A DNA stretch of 64,000 bases from Anaerolineales bacterium (GTDB taxonomy: Bacteria; Chloroflexota; Anaerolineae; Anaerolineales; UBA4823), in NCBI GenBank assembly GCA_003105035.1, contig PQAL01000005.1, positions 62,001 to 126,000 of the forward strand, in the 5' to 3' direction. Position 1 is the first letter of the stretch. The number at the start of each line of letters is the position of its first letter. Below are positions 37,201-44,749 of this stretch, one piece after another. The notes under the pieces were generated by a model. That model searched no databases, was not told the origin of the DNA, and worked only from the letters and a program-made list of their open reading frames with translations. Position numbers and translations under genes: made by a program.

Positions 37201-37638
37201 TTAGGGTTTGTCCAATTGGGGATGGAGGATGCCCCCGGTGCGCACAGGCGATTGACAGAAGCCTATGAGCTGGCAACGAAAATCGAGCAGCCCCCACAGA
37301 TTTGTATTGCTTCTGCAGCCCTGGCGCAGTGTACGGTCATGCAAGGCCAGTTAGAAGAAGCCTCAAAATACATAAATCCAGCCTGGGAGCATCTACAGGC
37401 ACTCGGTATCGTAGGTATAGAAAATCCATCTTTAATTTATCGGCTATGCGCAGAAGTCTACGATGCCCTGGGTGACGAGGCAAACCTCCAGGCGGTGCTG
37501 GAGGGTGGCTACAAGATGATCATGGATGTGGCGGAGAAGATCTCTAAACCTGAGTGGAAGCAATCGTTCTTGGAAAACGAGCCACTCAACCGGGCGTTCT
37601 TAGAGCTGTGGGAGCGAAGAAAACGAAACAGCTTGTAA
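34255..37638 (+). CDS. class III nucleotide cyclase domain fused to AAA-type ATPase and TPR repeats
   Basis: A large cytoplasmic regulator of 1127 residues. An N-terminal coiled coil (about 1-55) precedes a cyclase domain (about 58-245) with metal Asp residues in LFIDMVGST and YLGDGLLAFFG and the transition-state Asn/Arg in GDAMNLASRLQ, so it looks catalytically competent. A signal-ATPase domain follows with Walker A GEAGIGKS (285-292) and Walker B near VVILLEDLQW. The C-terminal half (about 720-1120) is a TPR superhelix. GGGGAG precedes the ATG. Such proteins are common in Chloroflexota and cyanobacteria. Substrate choice (ATP or GTP) is not settled by the sequence. Confidence 0.85.
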   Translation: MAESLQAQLEKLRLSIKGLEAQRLALGDEVVEPALAALRQQETVLEAQLAVQAVPVEERRMVTILFIDMVGSTAMAEKMDPEEWRQVVSRLHTSMGAAINSHHGSIAQYLGDGLLAFFGSRQASENDPENAIRAALDIQAAADNQNFPEKIQLRAGIHTGLVVVGELGDATHKEFTASGDAMNLASRLQSAAPPGGIMISNDTYHYVRGVFDLTPQPPLTVKGKREPVLTYLVRRAKPRPFRSVTRGVAGVETRTVGRDLEMQSLCQAYLKAYEGHGVVWVQLLGEAGIGKSRLMEDMMDWIDLREETTRLMRARAFPDDANQPFALVRRLWFDRFQIAEDIPLQQAEARWVERFSEFYGREDCDEPAHALGLLVGLPFENSPYIKAMRTDPTQVKGRAFVVSRELVNAVRKYNQVVILLEDLQWTDLASWDYLAEVFFDPFTGAQPNGVFILAAARPEWHPPKGLADLLGSSSSVSETSAPCGTLVDLSPLSDQAVREMAMELLQRVPIVPEQVIELLVERSEGVPYFAEEMVNWFIDHGILDTQGEQWCIYPERLKEQPLPATLQHLLLTRLSSLSTAERVALQRGAIFGRRFWSGGVEALGIAAGTEVFGHLQPRGFVESQPESAFQGETEWSFHQNMLHEVTYESVLKRERLALHKVAAGWLEKQARNAGRLEEFAGLLGEHYQRAGELGSAIDWFMLAGQRALLQGAAREAVGYFTQALSLLPPVDKERRWKTLLGRESAYNVLGEAEPRKADLDAILDLARDFEDENYLAEAYLLTAGFSAQIGDDRFARQYARDALATSRQCGNQAVEAKALSLMALATEFKPELIEPAIRNIEIAQQLARTLEDKSILAMVLFRAAICYAALGDFVKSVDMMIEQVDLHHKLGNRALEAVGLSNLAGVYMRMGLNKQTRAVIEQSRRLNESLGAHRGIAYNMIGLGELALYTGDLRTAHAMFDQALLQIVPSNDIFAKCVILTGLGFVQLGMEDAPGAHRRLTEAYELATKIEQPPQICIASAALAQCTVMQGQLEEASKYINPAWEHLQALGIVGIENPSLIYRLCAEVYDALGDEANLQAVLEGGYKMIMDVAEKISKPEWKQSFLENEPLNRAFLELWERRKRNSL

Positions 37639-38118
37639 GGTAATCCGGCTTTCGCTATTTTCTGTTTTCTAGCATATTCATCACTCTGAGCTGGTGTGCA
37701 AACCAACATCTGTTTTTCGGTCATTGCGAGCGAGCATCGCGAGCGAAGCAATCCGTTCTTCATTTTCTACGCAGTTATATTTATCAGGATCTTACCTAAT
37801 TGCAAAATCCACAAATCAGCGACCATCTGCAGGGCGGACATTTTTTAGCATGTCATCTTCCTTGCAAGCACTTATGCACCAATTCTTTCAATTAAGTAAA
37901 GAAATACTCCGCATTAATAAAATCATCGTCATGTAGAAGCGCTATTTATCAGAGCACCTGGCTGCTGGTCGATGGTGGGATCTCCTGAATTAACCATCTT
38001 AGGATTGACTTTTAGGACAAAACTATCTGTTCATGTTTGAGGACAATTGCTTAAGGAGATTTCGGGATGTGCCATTAACTGCGATTCAAAAATCGTCCCC
38101 TCCGCAATAACAATACTC
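37639..38118. other. intergenic region without recognised gene
   Basis: Apart from the REP-like element at 37720-37754 I see no supportable gene. Open frames here lack ribosome sites and family features. AAGGAGATTTCGGG before an ATG at 38067 opens only a three-codon frame. Confidence 0.5.
37720..37754. repeat. REP-like palindromic element
   Basis: The stretch beginning GTCATTGCGAGCGA and ending GCGAAGCAATCCG has ATTGC/GCAAT ends around a GCGAGC-rich core. It closely resembles a dispersed intergenic repeat (TCATTGCGAG...GCGAAGCAATC) I recall from many bacterial genomes. Only one copy is in this window. Confidence 0.5.
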
Positions 38119-38146
38119 TTGCAAATTAGAACGTTTGTGCTACAAT
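38119..38146 (+). promoter_or_regulatory. promoter for the winged-helix protein gene
   Basis: TTGCAA (38119-38124) and TACAAT (38141-38146) have 16-bp spacing, and TGC directly precedes the -10, giving an extended -10. Confidence 0.55.
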
Positions 38147-38232
38147 TGGGTTATGGAGCACATATCCATTTTTACTTTGAGCACTGCCTCATTCCACGAT
38201 TTGTTTTATAAAACAGCAAATCGAGTGAGCTT

Positions 38233-38766
38233 ATGACCACCCTCTCTAGCTTCCCGCCACGTGGCATCTTGGTGCCTACTTCGATGATCTTCAACCAACA
38301 GCTACCCGCTGCCGTGCTCGTCACCTGGATCCAGCTACGCGCCTTGGCGTGGAGGGGTTGGTCCACACCTGCCCTGAGCTTGGCAGAAATGGCTTCAATC
38401 CTTGGCATTCATCCCACCAGGCTCGAGAAGCATCTCTACCATCTGCAGCATGCCTCGGCCCTAAGCTTGCATGCTACTGGGAGCGGCAAGCTCATCCTGT
38501 CCTTTCCCACTCAGCCTGTGGTCGCACCCGATGAACAACCCGAACCAATCCATTTGGATACTGTCCCACCTCCACTCGCCCAAGAACGACACACACTCAA
38601 ACCGCCATCCTATTTCCCCCACCAGATACTTGGTTACCTCACCTATGACGCATCACAGGAATCGCTCGCCAGACAAGAAACACCCGTCAGTGTGAGCCTT
38701 GAATCAGATGAGGCGCTGTTGAGCCTGGATCGCATCACGACATTGTGCTCCCAGGAATTAATATGA
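38233..38766 (+). CDS. winged-helix-like protein of unknown function
   Basis: A 177-residue protein. Residues 12-85 read as a helix-turn-helix of the kind found in replication initiators and DnaD N-termini: PTSMIFNQQLP, then LSLAEMASILGIHPTRLEKH and a following wing. The rest is Pro-rich and without recognisable domain. There is no strong ribosome site before the ATG (GTGAGCTT). I cannot name a family, so DNA binding is an inference. It is isolated between the cyclase gene and a convergent lipoprotein operon. Confidence 0.6.
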   Translation: MTTLSSFPPRGILVPTSMIFNQQLPAAVLVTWIQLRALAWRGWSTPALSLAEMASILGIHPTRLEKHLYHLQHASALSLHATGSGKLILSFPTQPVVAPDEQPEPIHLDTVPPPLAQERHTLKPPSYFPHQILGYLTYDASQESLARQETPVSVSLESDEALLSLDRITTLCSQELI

Positions 38767-38800
38767 TTATTCAAACAGTACTATTATTAATTAAAAGATC

Positions 38801-38828
38801 CGGCAGCCAGGCTGTTCCATGGCTGCCG
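38801..38828 (-). terminator. intrinsic terminator of the lipoprotein operon
   Basis: CGGCAGCCA (38801-38809) pairs with TGGCTGCCG (38820-38828). On the minus strand GATCTTTTAATTAAT follows. It lies 35 bp past the stop of the lipoprotein gene and may also serve the convergent gene. Confidence 0.75.
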
Positions 38829-38862
38829 TAATCGTAATCCAGAGGTTTATCGGCTTTCCTTT

Positions 38863-39495
38863 CTAGCCAGTCGCTTGGCTAAGTGTCTTTAACATCTGGA
38901 TCAATGCTTGCAGGACCATAGGGCTGACCTGTATGGAAGCCGTGTTGTTCACGGATTGCGTTGCCACCGGTGTGCTCTGGGTCGTGCTTCCAGTGCCTTC
39001 GATCTGGCTCATGATACTGTCACCTCCCGGGCCTCCCAGCATACCACCAGGCCCATTCTGAGGTGTATTCTGGCTGCTGCTCGTTGAGCTGCCGGATGTG
39101 CTTGCTGGCTGGCTGGCAGCATTGTTCACCGCTGACAATTGCATGATCTCGCTCAACACCTGTTCGCTAAGATTCATGTCATTGATTGCCGTGAGCTGCT
39201 CGGAGGTCAAGGCACCTTCAATCTGGTCGACCAGCGCATCTTCTTCTACCTGTGAAGTGGTGTCACTGTTACTCAAGGATTGGTACGCTTCCCACAGGGT
39301 CAGCAGTTCTCCTGCCTGGCTGCTGGTTACAGCCTGGTCGGTACCTTCCAGTTTGAGAGTACCTGCAGCCAGTTGGGTGATTGAGGATAGCCTGTTGCTT
39401 TGTGTTGCTGCTGGTGTGCTGCTGCTGGCACATCCGCTGAGTATCGCAGTGATGATCCCAATAATCGTGATCAGGATGAAGATTCTTGCTCTCAT
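38863..39495 (-). CDS. small lipoprotein of unknown function
   Basis: A 210-residue lipoprotein. The signal MRARIFILITIIGIITAIL ends in the lipobox LSGC. A helical region (about 40-120) contains the KLEGTDQAVTSSQAGELLTLW block, followed by a Ser/Gly-rich linker and an amphipathic C-terminal helix. I have seen this block in other Chloroflexota and Firmicutes lipoproteins, but know no function. GGAG lies 7 nt upstream of the ATG. It is the last gene of a three-gene operon with the beta-helix lipoprotein and the DUF4405-like cytochrome. Confidence 0.68.
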   Translation of the reverse strand: MRARIFILITIIGIITAILSGCASSSTPAATQSNRLSSITQLAAGTLKLEGTDQAVTSSQAGELLTLWEAYQSLSNSDTTSQVEEDALVDQIEGALTSEQLTAINDMNLSEQVLSEIMQLSAVNNAASQPASTSGSSTSSSQNTPQNGPGGMLGGPGGDSIMSQIEGTGSTTQSTPVATQSVNNTASIQVSPMVLQALIQMLKTLSQATG

Positions 39496-39505
39496 AATTT
39501 ACTCC

Positions 39506-41014
39506 TTATCCGGCTGGTTTCAAATACCCACCGCCAACCAGGGTGTAAGTCTGCCCGCCCAGTGCACTGCAGGCGCTGGCATTGTAATAGACCGTATGAC
39601 CATTACCGATGATGTTAGTCATCGTGGTGCCAGAAATCCCATCCGCATCATTCAGGCAAGTGATGTACGAATCGGCTGTGACGGTCCAGCTGCTGGTCTT
39701 GTCCAGGGTGATATTAGCTGATTTGGCGCTATGCTCAGCGTTGATGGTTCCTTCGAGTGTCGATCCGTTCTCAAGGCTGATCGTCAGGTTGCTAATGCTA
39801 TCCGCCACCAGGTTGCCGGTCAGGGTCTGCTTATCGGCGGTCAGGTTCACTGTGCCTCCATTAGACCCGCTGGTTCCCCAACGGTCAGTGCCGGCTACCT
39901 GCACCAGTACGCCTGACCCTGCGCTCAACCTAACCGCGCTCAAGTTGATGTAAGCGGTCGTATTGGTAACGAAGAACAACGGGCCAGACGAAGCACTGTT
40001 CGTAAGCGAGCCTCCTGTCATGTTGAACTCACCTTCTGTCCCCTGGGCATCCCCCGACATGCTTTGATAGATCATGACGCCCCACTTATCCTCGATGCTG
40101 GAAGTTAAGCTGCTGACCGTCAGGGTGATCGAGTTTGCTCCTTCGATCACTACTGATTCTGATCCAGTGGCAATGCACGTCAGGTTCGTGCTAACCAGCC
40201 TCCCTGTGGAATACAGGCAGGGTGAATCTGCCCCGCTGGAGGTTACCGTACCACCGCTTGAAGTGATCGTCCCGCCGCCACGGTCGGTAGCGATGGAGGC
40301 CGAATTGGCACCCGCCGTGGTAATATCCACGTTAGTGAGGTTCATGCTTCCACCCTGGGTTGCCATCACACCATGCCCTCCCCCTCCCGTGGCATTAATG
40401 GTCACGTTGGATAAAGAAACGCTACTGCCTTCACCTGTGGCAAACACCCCATTGGCTCCCGATCCCGTGGTGCTCACCGAGCTATCCGCCAGCTTGATCG
40501 TGCTTCCGCTGGTGGCCAGGACGGCTGCGTTGAGTCCATAAAAGCTGCTATTATCGTTGGATGAGCTATTCCCGCTGGTGTTTATTGTGACATTGTCCAG
40601 GGTCAGGTTACCCCCGTTGATCACATAGACCGCAGATTGGTCCTGCTCACTTGCGGTATAGGTCTGGTCTGTTTCACTGGCGGTTTGCCCATCCAGGGTG
40701 TATGCACCAGTGGCTGTTGAAAGCCCCTGATTGGAGCTGGTGCTACCCGAGCTACCACTGGGAGGGTTACCGCTCGGAGGCGATCCGCTGGGTGGGCTGC
40801 CATTCGGTAGTGCCCCGCTGGGAGGGTTGCCACCGGTGGGTGCCGCAGAGACCTGGCTGGTACTCGTTTGGCTATTGGTGCTGGTCTGTGTGGCTGTGGC
40901 TGACACCGTGGTGCTTGGTTCAGTGGCTATGGGTGTGGCTGATGCACAGGCACTCAGTAGCAGGATGAGTACTGCCAGGATGCTTATATTGAACAACATG
41001 GTTCTCTTCTTCAT
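39506..41014 (-). CDS. large beta-helix-like surface lipoprotein
   Basis: A 502-residue lipoprotein. The signal peptide ends in LLSAC. It is followed by a Ser/Thr-rich stalk and Pro-rich repeats of the NPPSG/SPPSG type (about 65-95). From about 110 on, regular short strands with turns such as GGNLTLDNVTINT, GGSMNLTNVDITT and SSVSLSNVTINA indicate a right-handed parallel beta-helix. No catalytic site is apparent. The start at 41014 is supported by AAAGGAG 6 nt upstream. It lies 21 nt after the cytochrome gene, so the three genes probably make one cell-surface unit. Role unknown. Confidence 0.72.
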   Translation of the reverse strand: MKKRTMLFNISILAVLILLLSACASATPIATEPSTTVSATATQTSTNSQTSTSQVSAAPTGGNPPSGALPNGSPPSGSPPSGNPPSGSSGSTSSNQGLSTATGAYTLDGQTASETDQTYTASEQDQSAVYVINGGNLTLDNVTINTSGNSSSNDNSSFYGLNAAVLATSGSTIKLADSSVSTTGSGANGVFATGEGSSVSLSNVTINATGGGGHGVMATQGGSMNLTNVDITTAGANSASIATDRGGGTITSSGGTVTSSGADSPCLYSTGRLVSTNLTCIATGSESVVIEGANSITLTVSSLTSSIEDKWGVMIYQSMSGDAQGTEGEFNMTGGSLTNSASSGPLFFVTNTTAYINLSAVRLSAGSGVLVQVAGTDRWGTSGSNGGTVNLTADKQTLTGNLVADSISNLTISLENGSTLEGTINAEHSAKSANITLDKTSSWTVTADSYITCLNDADGISGTTMTNIIGNGHTVYYNASACSALGGQTYTLVGGGYLKPAG

Positions 41015-41034
41015 CTTAATCTCCTTTACATCTG

Positions 41035-41838
41035 TTATGAACATTCACCGAGATCGCAATAGTTATCGCCATCTGCATCCGTGTAGCGCCTGCAATGACC
41101 CGGATATGCACAACGCTTGCCGCATTGTATGCTGCAGGATCCCGTTCCGCTATAGAAGCTCGAACTGAACTGTGAATATGAAGAATTGTCAGACACAGAT
41201 GACAGGTTCGCGTTCGTTGAACTCAAAACGCTGCTGGTTGTAACATCACTTTGCAATCCAGCCAGGCTCTTCGTGGCACTGAGCAGGGCAAACATCGAGG
41301 CACCCCCTGCCACGCCCATCACGCGCAGAAACGCACGCCGGTCCATTCCCTGCATTGTGGCTGGAACTGGCTGCAGCTGGGTGGGCTTATATGCCACAGC
41401 AGGCTGCCTCTTCAAAGCTATTTGAACAGCTCGTGCAATCCACTTCCAGTGCATGGCAAGCTTGATCACCAATACCAGCAGGGTGATGATGGAAGCCAGG
41501 ATGTGTACATATAACCAGGTACTGTAATTCGTGAGTGCAAGCTTCAGCCAGCTCGAGATGACCAGGCCGGTGCCAACGATGCCGCTAAACCCGGCTAGTA
41601 AAGTTCCGTCGATGAGGTACTTCAGCTGCACGTTCCCGTTTGCTGATTTTAAGAACCGTTGGCTGACCGCCTCTACCCAATCCATATGGAGTAGCAGATG
41701 ATATAAGGCAAGCAATCCACCGATTACCCCGATCCATTGGTGCAGCTCAACCCCGGTGAAGCTCAGGAAGAAAGCCACCAAAAATCCAGTGAATAGGATT
41801 GCATCGATCCACCAGTAAGTTCTCTGCTTTGATTTCAT
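41035..41838 (-). CDS. DUF4405-like cytochrome with internal Tat-like motif and Cys/EF-hand tail
   Basis: A 267-residue protein. The N-terminal half has about four membrane helices with histidines placed like b-type heme ligands (H33, H47, H51, H112, H130). A twin-arginine-like motif, DRRAFLRVMG, lies at R167-R168 and is followed by a hydrophobic stretch (about 173-194). The outer tail is Ser-rich and ends with six Cys (C235 to C266) and a 12-residue EF-hand-like loop (D254, D256, D258, D262, E265). A membrane cytochrome with a calcium- or metal-binding exported tail is the simplest reading. AGAGGAA precedes the ATG at 41838. Confidence 0.7.
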   Translation of the reverse strand: MKSKQRTYWWIDAILFTGFLVAFFLSFTGVELHQWIGVIGGLLALYHLLLHMDWVEAVSQRFLKSANGNVQLKYLIDGTLLAGFSGIVGTGLVISSWLKLALTNYSTWLYVHILASIITLLVLVIKLAMHWKWIARAVQIALKRQPAVAYKPTQLQPVPATMQGMDRRAFLRVMGVAGGASMFALLSATKSLAGLQSDVTTSSVLSSTNANLSSVSDNSSYSQFSSSFYSGTGSCSIQCGKRCAYPGHCRRYTDADGDNYCDLGECS

Positions 41839-42053
41839 AGTTCCTCTCTGTTTTGACATTGTCCAAGGATATTCAAAGTATCCAGCATTGATTATTTCCT
41901 TGTGAAAATATTATCAAAGAGATATTTCAGAGGTATTCAGATGTTATTTAGAAAATATAAAGATTGTTGGATGCCAACCACCCTCAGCTGACGTCCTGCA
42001 AATATATTCTTTTACATGAACGAATTCGCCGCTCAGGATTATGAATCAACCCA

Positions 42054-42062
42054 TGCTATAAT
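42054..42062 (+). promoter_or_regulatory. extended -10 promoter of the znu-type operon
   Basis: TGC followed by TATAAT (42057-42062) is a perfect extended -10; no -35 consensus is visible. No Zur or Fur box could be recognised by eye. Confidence 0.5.
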
Positions 42063-42103
42063 GAAATTTATGACAATTCTATGGAGGAATCCGGTCAAGC
42101 CTC

Positions 42104-43015
42104 ATGCGTAAAGCCTTATTCATCATCCTTGTGTTTTCTTTGCTGCTCTCAGCCTGCCAGAGTACTTCACCCACTGCCGCGACTGATAAAAAAAATATTG
42201 TCGTTACCTATTCGATCTTGGGCGCATTGGTCAAAGAGTTGGTGGGTGACCAGGCTAATGTGACGGTCCTCATTCCCAATGGGCAGGATCCACACGAGTG
42301 GGAGCCTTCCGCCAAAGACATTGAAACCCTCATGAACGCCGACCTGATCGTGCAGAACGGTTTGGGGTTGGAGGGCGGCCTTGAGAAGACCCTTTCCCAG
42401 GCAGCCAAGGCCGGGGTTAAGATGTTCATTGCCTCGCGCTACATCACCGTGCGCAAGGTGGGACGGGGAGAAGGCATCCCCAATGCCTCGGCTGACCAGG
42501 CAGTCGGATCACCCGATCCGCACATCTGGACCGACCCATTGACCATGAAACAGATGGTAATCGGCCTCTCAGAATTCCTAAATACCGCCCTGAGCATAGA
42601 CGTCTCCGCGCAGGCCCAGGACCTGGAAAACCGGCTCGACAGCCTTAATAATGAAATTTCGAAAGATATCAGCAAGCTACCTGAAGCTGACCGCAAGCTG
42701 GTCACCGGGCACGAATCCCTGGGATATTTTGCTCAGCGCTATGGCTTTCAGTTGATTGGTGCCATCATCCCTAGCTTGAACTCGCAGGCAGAAGTCTCCG
42801 CTGCAGATATGGCTGCCTTGAAAACTCTCATCGAAGATAATCAGGTAAAAGCCATTTTTTCTGAGCTTGGCACACCCCCGTCCATCACTGACGCCATTGC
42901 CAGGGAGACTGGGGTGAAGGTGGTTCAATTGTCAACCCATATCCTGCCCGCTGACGGCTCATACTTTACGTTCATGCGTAATCTGGCTCAGACCATTGTA
43001 GATAATCTGCGCTAA
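42104..43015 (+). CDS. metal ABC transporter substrate-binding lipoprotein (ZnuA/TroA-like)
   Basis: A cluster A-I metal-binding protein of 303 residues that captures zinc or manganese outside the membrane. The lipobox is LSAC at the end of an 18-residue signal. Likely ligands are the His in GQDPHEWEPS, the His in PDPHIWTDP, the His in TGHESLGYF and an acidic residue near FSELGTPP. The His-rich acidic loop typical of high-affinity ZnuA is absent, so metal choice is open. The nearest GGAGG is 16 nt from the ATG, which is unusually far. The permease gene follows after 2 nt. Confidence 0.88.
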   Translation: MRKALFIILVFSLLLSACQSTSPTAATDKKNIVVTYSILGALVKELVGDQANVTVLIPNGQDPHEWEPSAKDIETLMNADLIVQNGLGLEGGLEKTLSQAAKAGVKMFIASRYITVRKVGRGEGIPNASADQAVGSPDPHIWTDPLTMKQMVIGLSEFLNTALSIDVSAQAQDLENRLDSLNNEISKDISKLPEADRKLVTGHESLGYFAQRYGFQLIGAIIPSLNSQAEVSAADMAALKTLIEDNQVKAIFSELGTPPSITDAIARETGVKVVQLSTHILPADGSYFTFMRNLAQTIVDNLR

Positions 43016-43017
43016 AC

Positions 43018-43860
43018 ATGGATTTTTTCATTACACCTTTCACCTCCAACTCCTTCTTGCTCAATGCCCTGGTGGCAGGTGTATTGGTGTCTATCGCCTG
43101 CGGGGTCATCGGCACCTTTGTTGTGCTGCGCGGCCTGGCATTCATCGGTGATGCCCTTGCACATGGTGTTCTTCCCGGCATCGCTCTGGCATTGTTGTTG
43201 GGTTTCCCGGGTCTTTTAGGCGCGGTCGTTGGGGCTGTGGTGATGATTGGCGGAATCAGCATGATCACCCGCCGGACGCGCCTGAGCTCGGATACGGCCA
43301 TCGGCTTGCTTTTTGTGGGAATGTTGGCCCTGGGTGTGGTGATTGTCTCGCGTTCCAGCTCGTTTAGCGGTGACCTGGTACGTGTGCTGTTTGGCGAGAT
43401 CCTCGGCATCGACCCGAGCGCATTGCTGGTACAGTTGGGTGCCACTATCATTGTTTTGATCACCGTGATCATCTGTGCCCGGCCTTTCCTAATGCTTTGC
43501 TTCAGCTCTGAGCAAGCTCAGGTGGCTGGGTTTTCTGCCAGCCTGTATCACAATATCATGCTAGCCCTTATCGCTCTGACAGTGATCACCTCATTTCAAA
43601 CAGTGGGGACCTTGCTGGTTTTTGGCATGCTGCTGGCACCTGCTGGTGCAGGCGCCTTGATTGCCCGCAGGGTGACCAGTATGATGGTGTGGGCTTGCGT
43701 ATTCGGCACTCTCTCCGTTTACCTGGGATTGCTGGCCAGCTACCATTTAAACCTGGCTGCCGGGGCTTCCATCGTCCTGGTAGCCACGGCTATCTTTTTC
43801 ATTGTCTTCTTCCTGCGTAACCGTCCAATTTCAGCTTTCGGTTCACAGCATCAAGGCTAA
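43018..43860 (+). CDS. metal ABC transporter permease (ZnuB-like)
   Basis: A permease of 280 residues with eight to nine hydrophobic segments. RGLAFIGDALAHGVLPGIA near residue 40 is the family signature, and SFQTVGTLLVFGMLLAPAGAGAL near 185 is the coupling region. It is adjacent to the binding protein (2 nt) and the ATPase (3 nt), a tight znuA-znuB-znuC order. Confidence 0.9.
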   Translation: MDFFITPFTSNSFLLNALVAGVLVSIACGVIGTFVVLRGLAFIGDALAHGVLPGIALALLLGFPGLLGAVVGAVVMIGGISMITRRTRLSSDTAIGLLFVGMLALGVVIVSRSSSFSGDLVRVLFGEILGIDPSALLVQLGATIIVLITVIICARPFLMLCFSSEQAQVAGFSASLYHNIMLALIALTVITSFQTVGTLLVFGMLLAPAGAGALIARRVTSMMVWACVFGTLSVYLGLLASYHLNLAAGASIVLVATAIFFIVFFLRNRPISAFGSQHQG

Positions 43861-43863
43861 ACC

Positions 43864-44664
43864 ATGCAGACTGCCGTTCCAACCTCCGTTGATTATTCCT
43901 CTTCCTGCGTCATTGCTCATGGCATGGATATTGGTTATCAGGGAGAGGTGGTTGTCCCGGACGTTAATTTCGAGCTGACCTGTGGCCAATCGCTTGCATT
44001 GGTGGGGATCAACGGCTCAGGGAAAAGCACCCTGCTTAAGACGATCGTAGGGCTCCTTCCGCCCATCAAGGGCGAGATCACGGTTCTGGGAAACCCGCCC
44101 GGGAAAAACCCTCACCAGCTGGCCTATCTGAGCCAGTTTCACGATTCAAGCTTTATCCTTCCCCTGCGTGTTAAGGATGTGGTGGAGATGGGCCGTTATA
44201 CCGAGCGAGGCTTGTTCGGCCGCATGACCCCCGAAGACCGCACCATTATCACAAAATCAATAGAACGTATGGGCATCCTTGATTTGCAAGATGCGCCTCT
44301 GCGTTTGCTTTCGGGAGGGCAACAGCAGCGCGCCTACATGGCTCAGGTGCTTGCTCGCCAGGCAGACTTGATCGTGCTGGATGAGCCTACCTCGAGCCTG
44401 GACGCCTCCGGACGTGAGCTGTTCTCACGCATCCTAGACGAGGAGCGCGACCGAGGCGCCATGATTGTTGTGGCAACCCATGACATCCAGCTGGCTTCCG
44501 AATGTAACCAGGCCATGCTGCTAGCCCACGAGGTCGTAGCTGTCGGCCCGGGCACCGAGATCCTGACACCCGAAGCCTTACTAAAAACGTTCGGCATCGT
44601 CCTGCTATACCAGGGTGAAGACAAGGGCGTGGGTATCGTCGAACGCGAACACGGGCACAATTAG
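43864..44664 (+). CDS. metal ABC transporter ATP-binding protein (ZnuC-like)
   Basis: The ATPase of the importer. Walker A is GINGSGKST near residue 48, the signature is LSGGQQQRAYMAQ, Walker B is LIVLDEPTSSLD, and the switch His lies in VATHDIQ. The length is 266 residues. The last gene of the three-gene operon; the next gene starts 85 bp downstream on the same strand. Confidence 0.9.
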   Translation: MQTAVPTSVDYSSSCVIAHGMDIGYQGEVVVPDVNFELTCGQSLALVGINGSGKSTLLKTIVGLLPPIKGEITVLGNPPGKNPHQLAYLSQFHDSSFILPLRVKDVVEMGRYTERGLFGRMTPEDRTIITKSIERMGILDLQDAPLRLLSGGQQQRAYMAQVLARQADLIVLDEPTSSLDASGRELFSRILDEERDRGAMIVVATHDIQLASECNQAMLLAHEVVAVGPGTEILTPEALLKTFGIVLLYQGEDKGVGIVEREHGHN

Positions 44665-44749
44665 TGCACGTAGATCATTGCCAATACAATCAACAAACGA
44701 ACAATGACCTTGGCAGGCTGGTATAACTATTTCATAAGGAGCTGCACTC

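Noticed and set aside
37694-37936. 80-codon open frame after the cyclase gene
   Set aside because: It overlaps the REP-like element and has no ribosome site or family signal.
38127-38139. SOS (LexA) box AGAACGTTTGTGC
   Set aside because: The palindrome is imperfect and the downstream gene is not a recognisable SOS gene; it overlaps promoter elements that explain the sequence.
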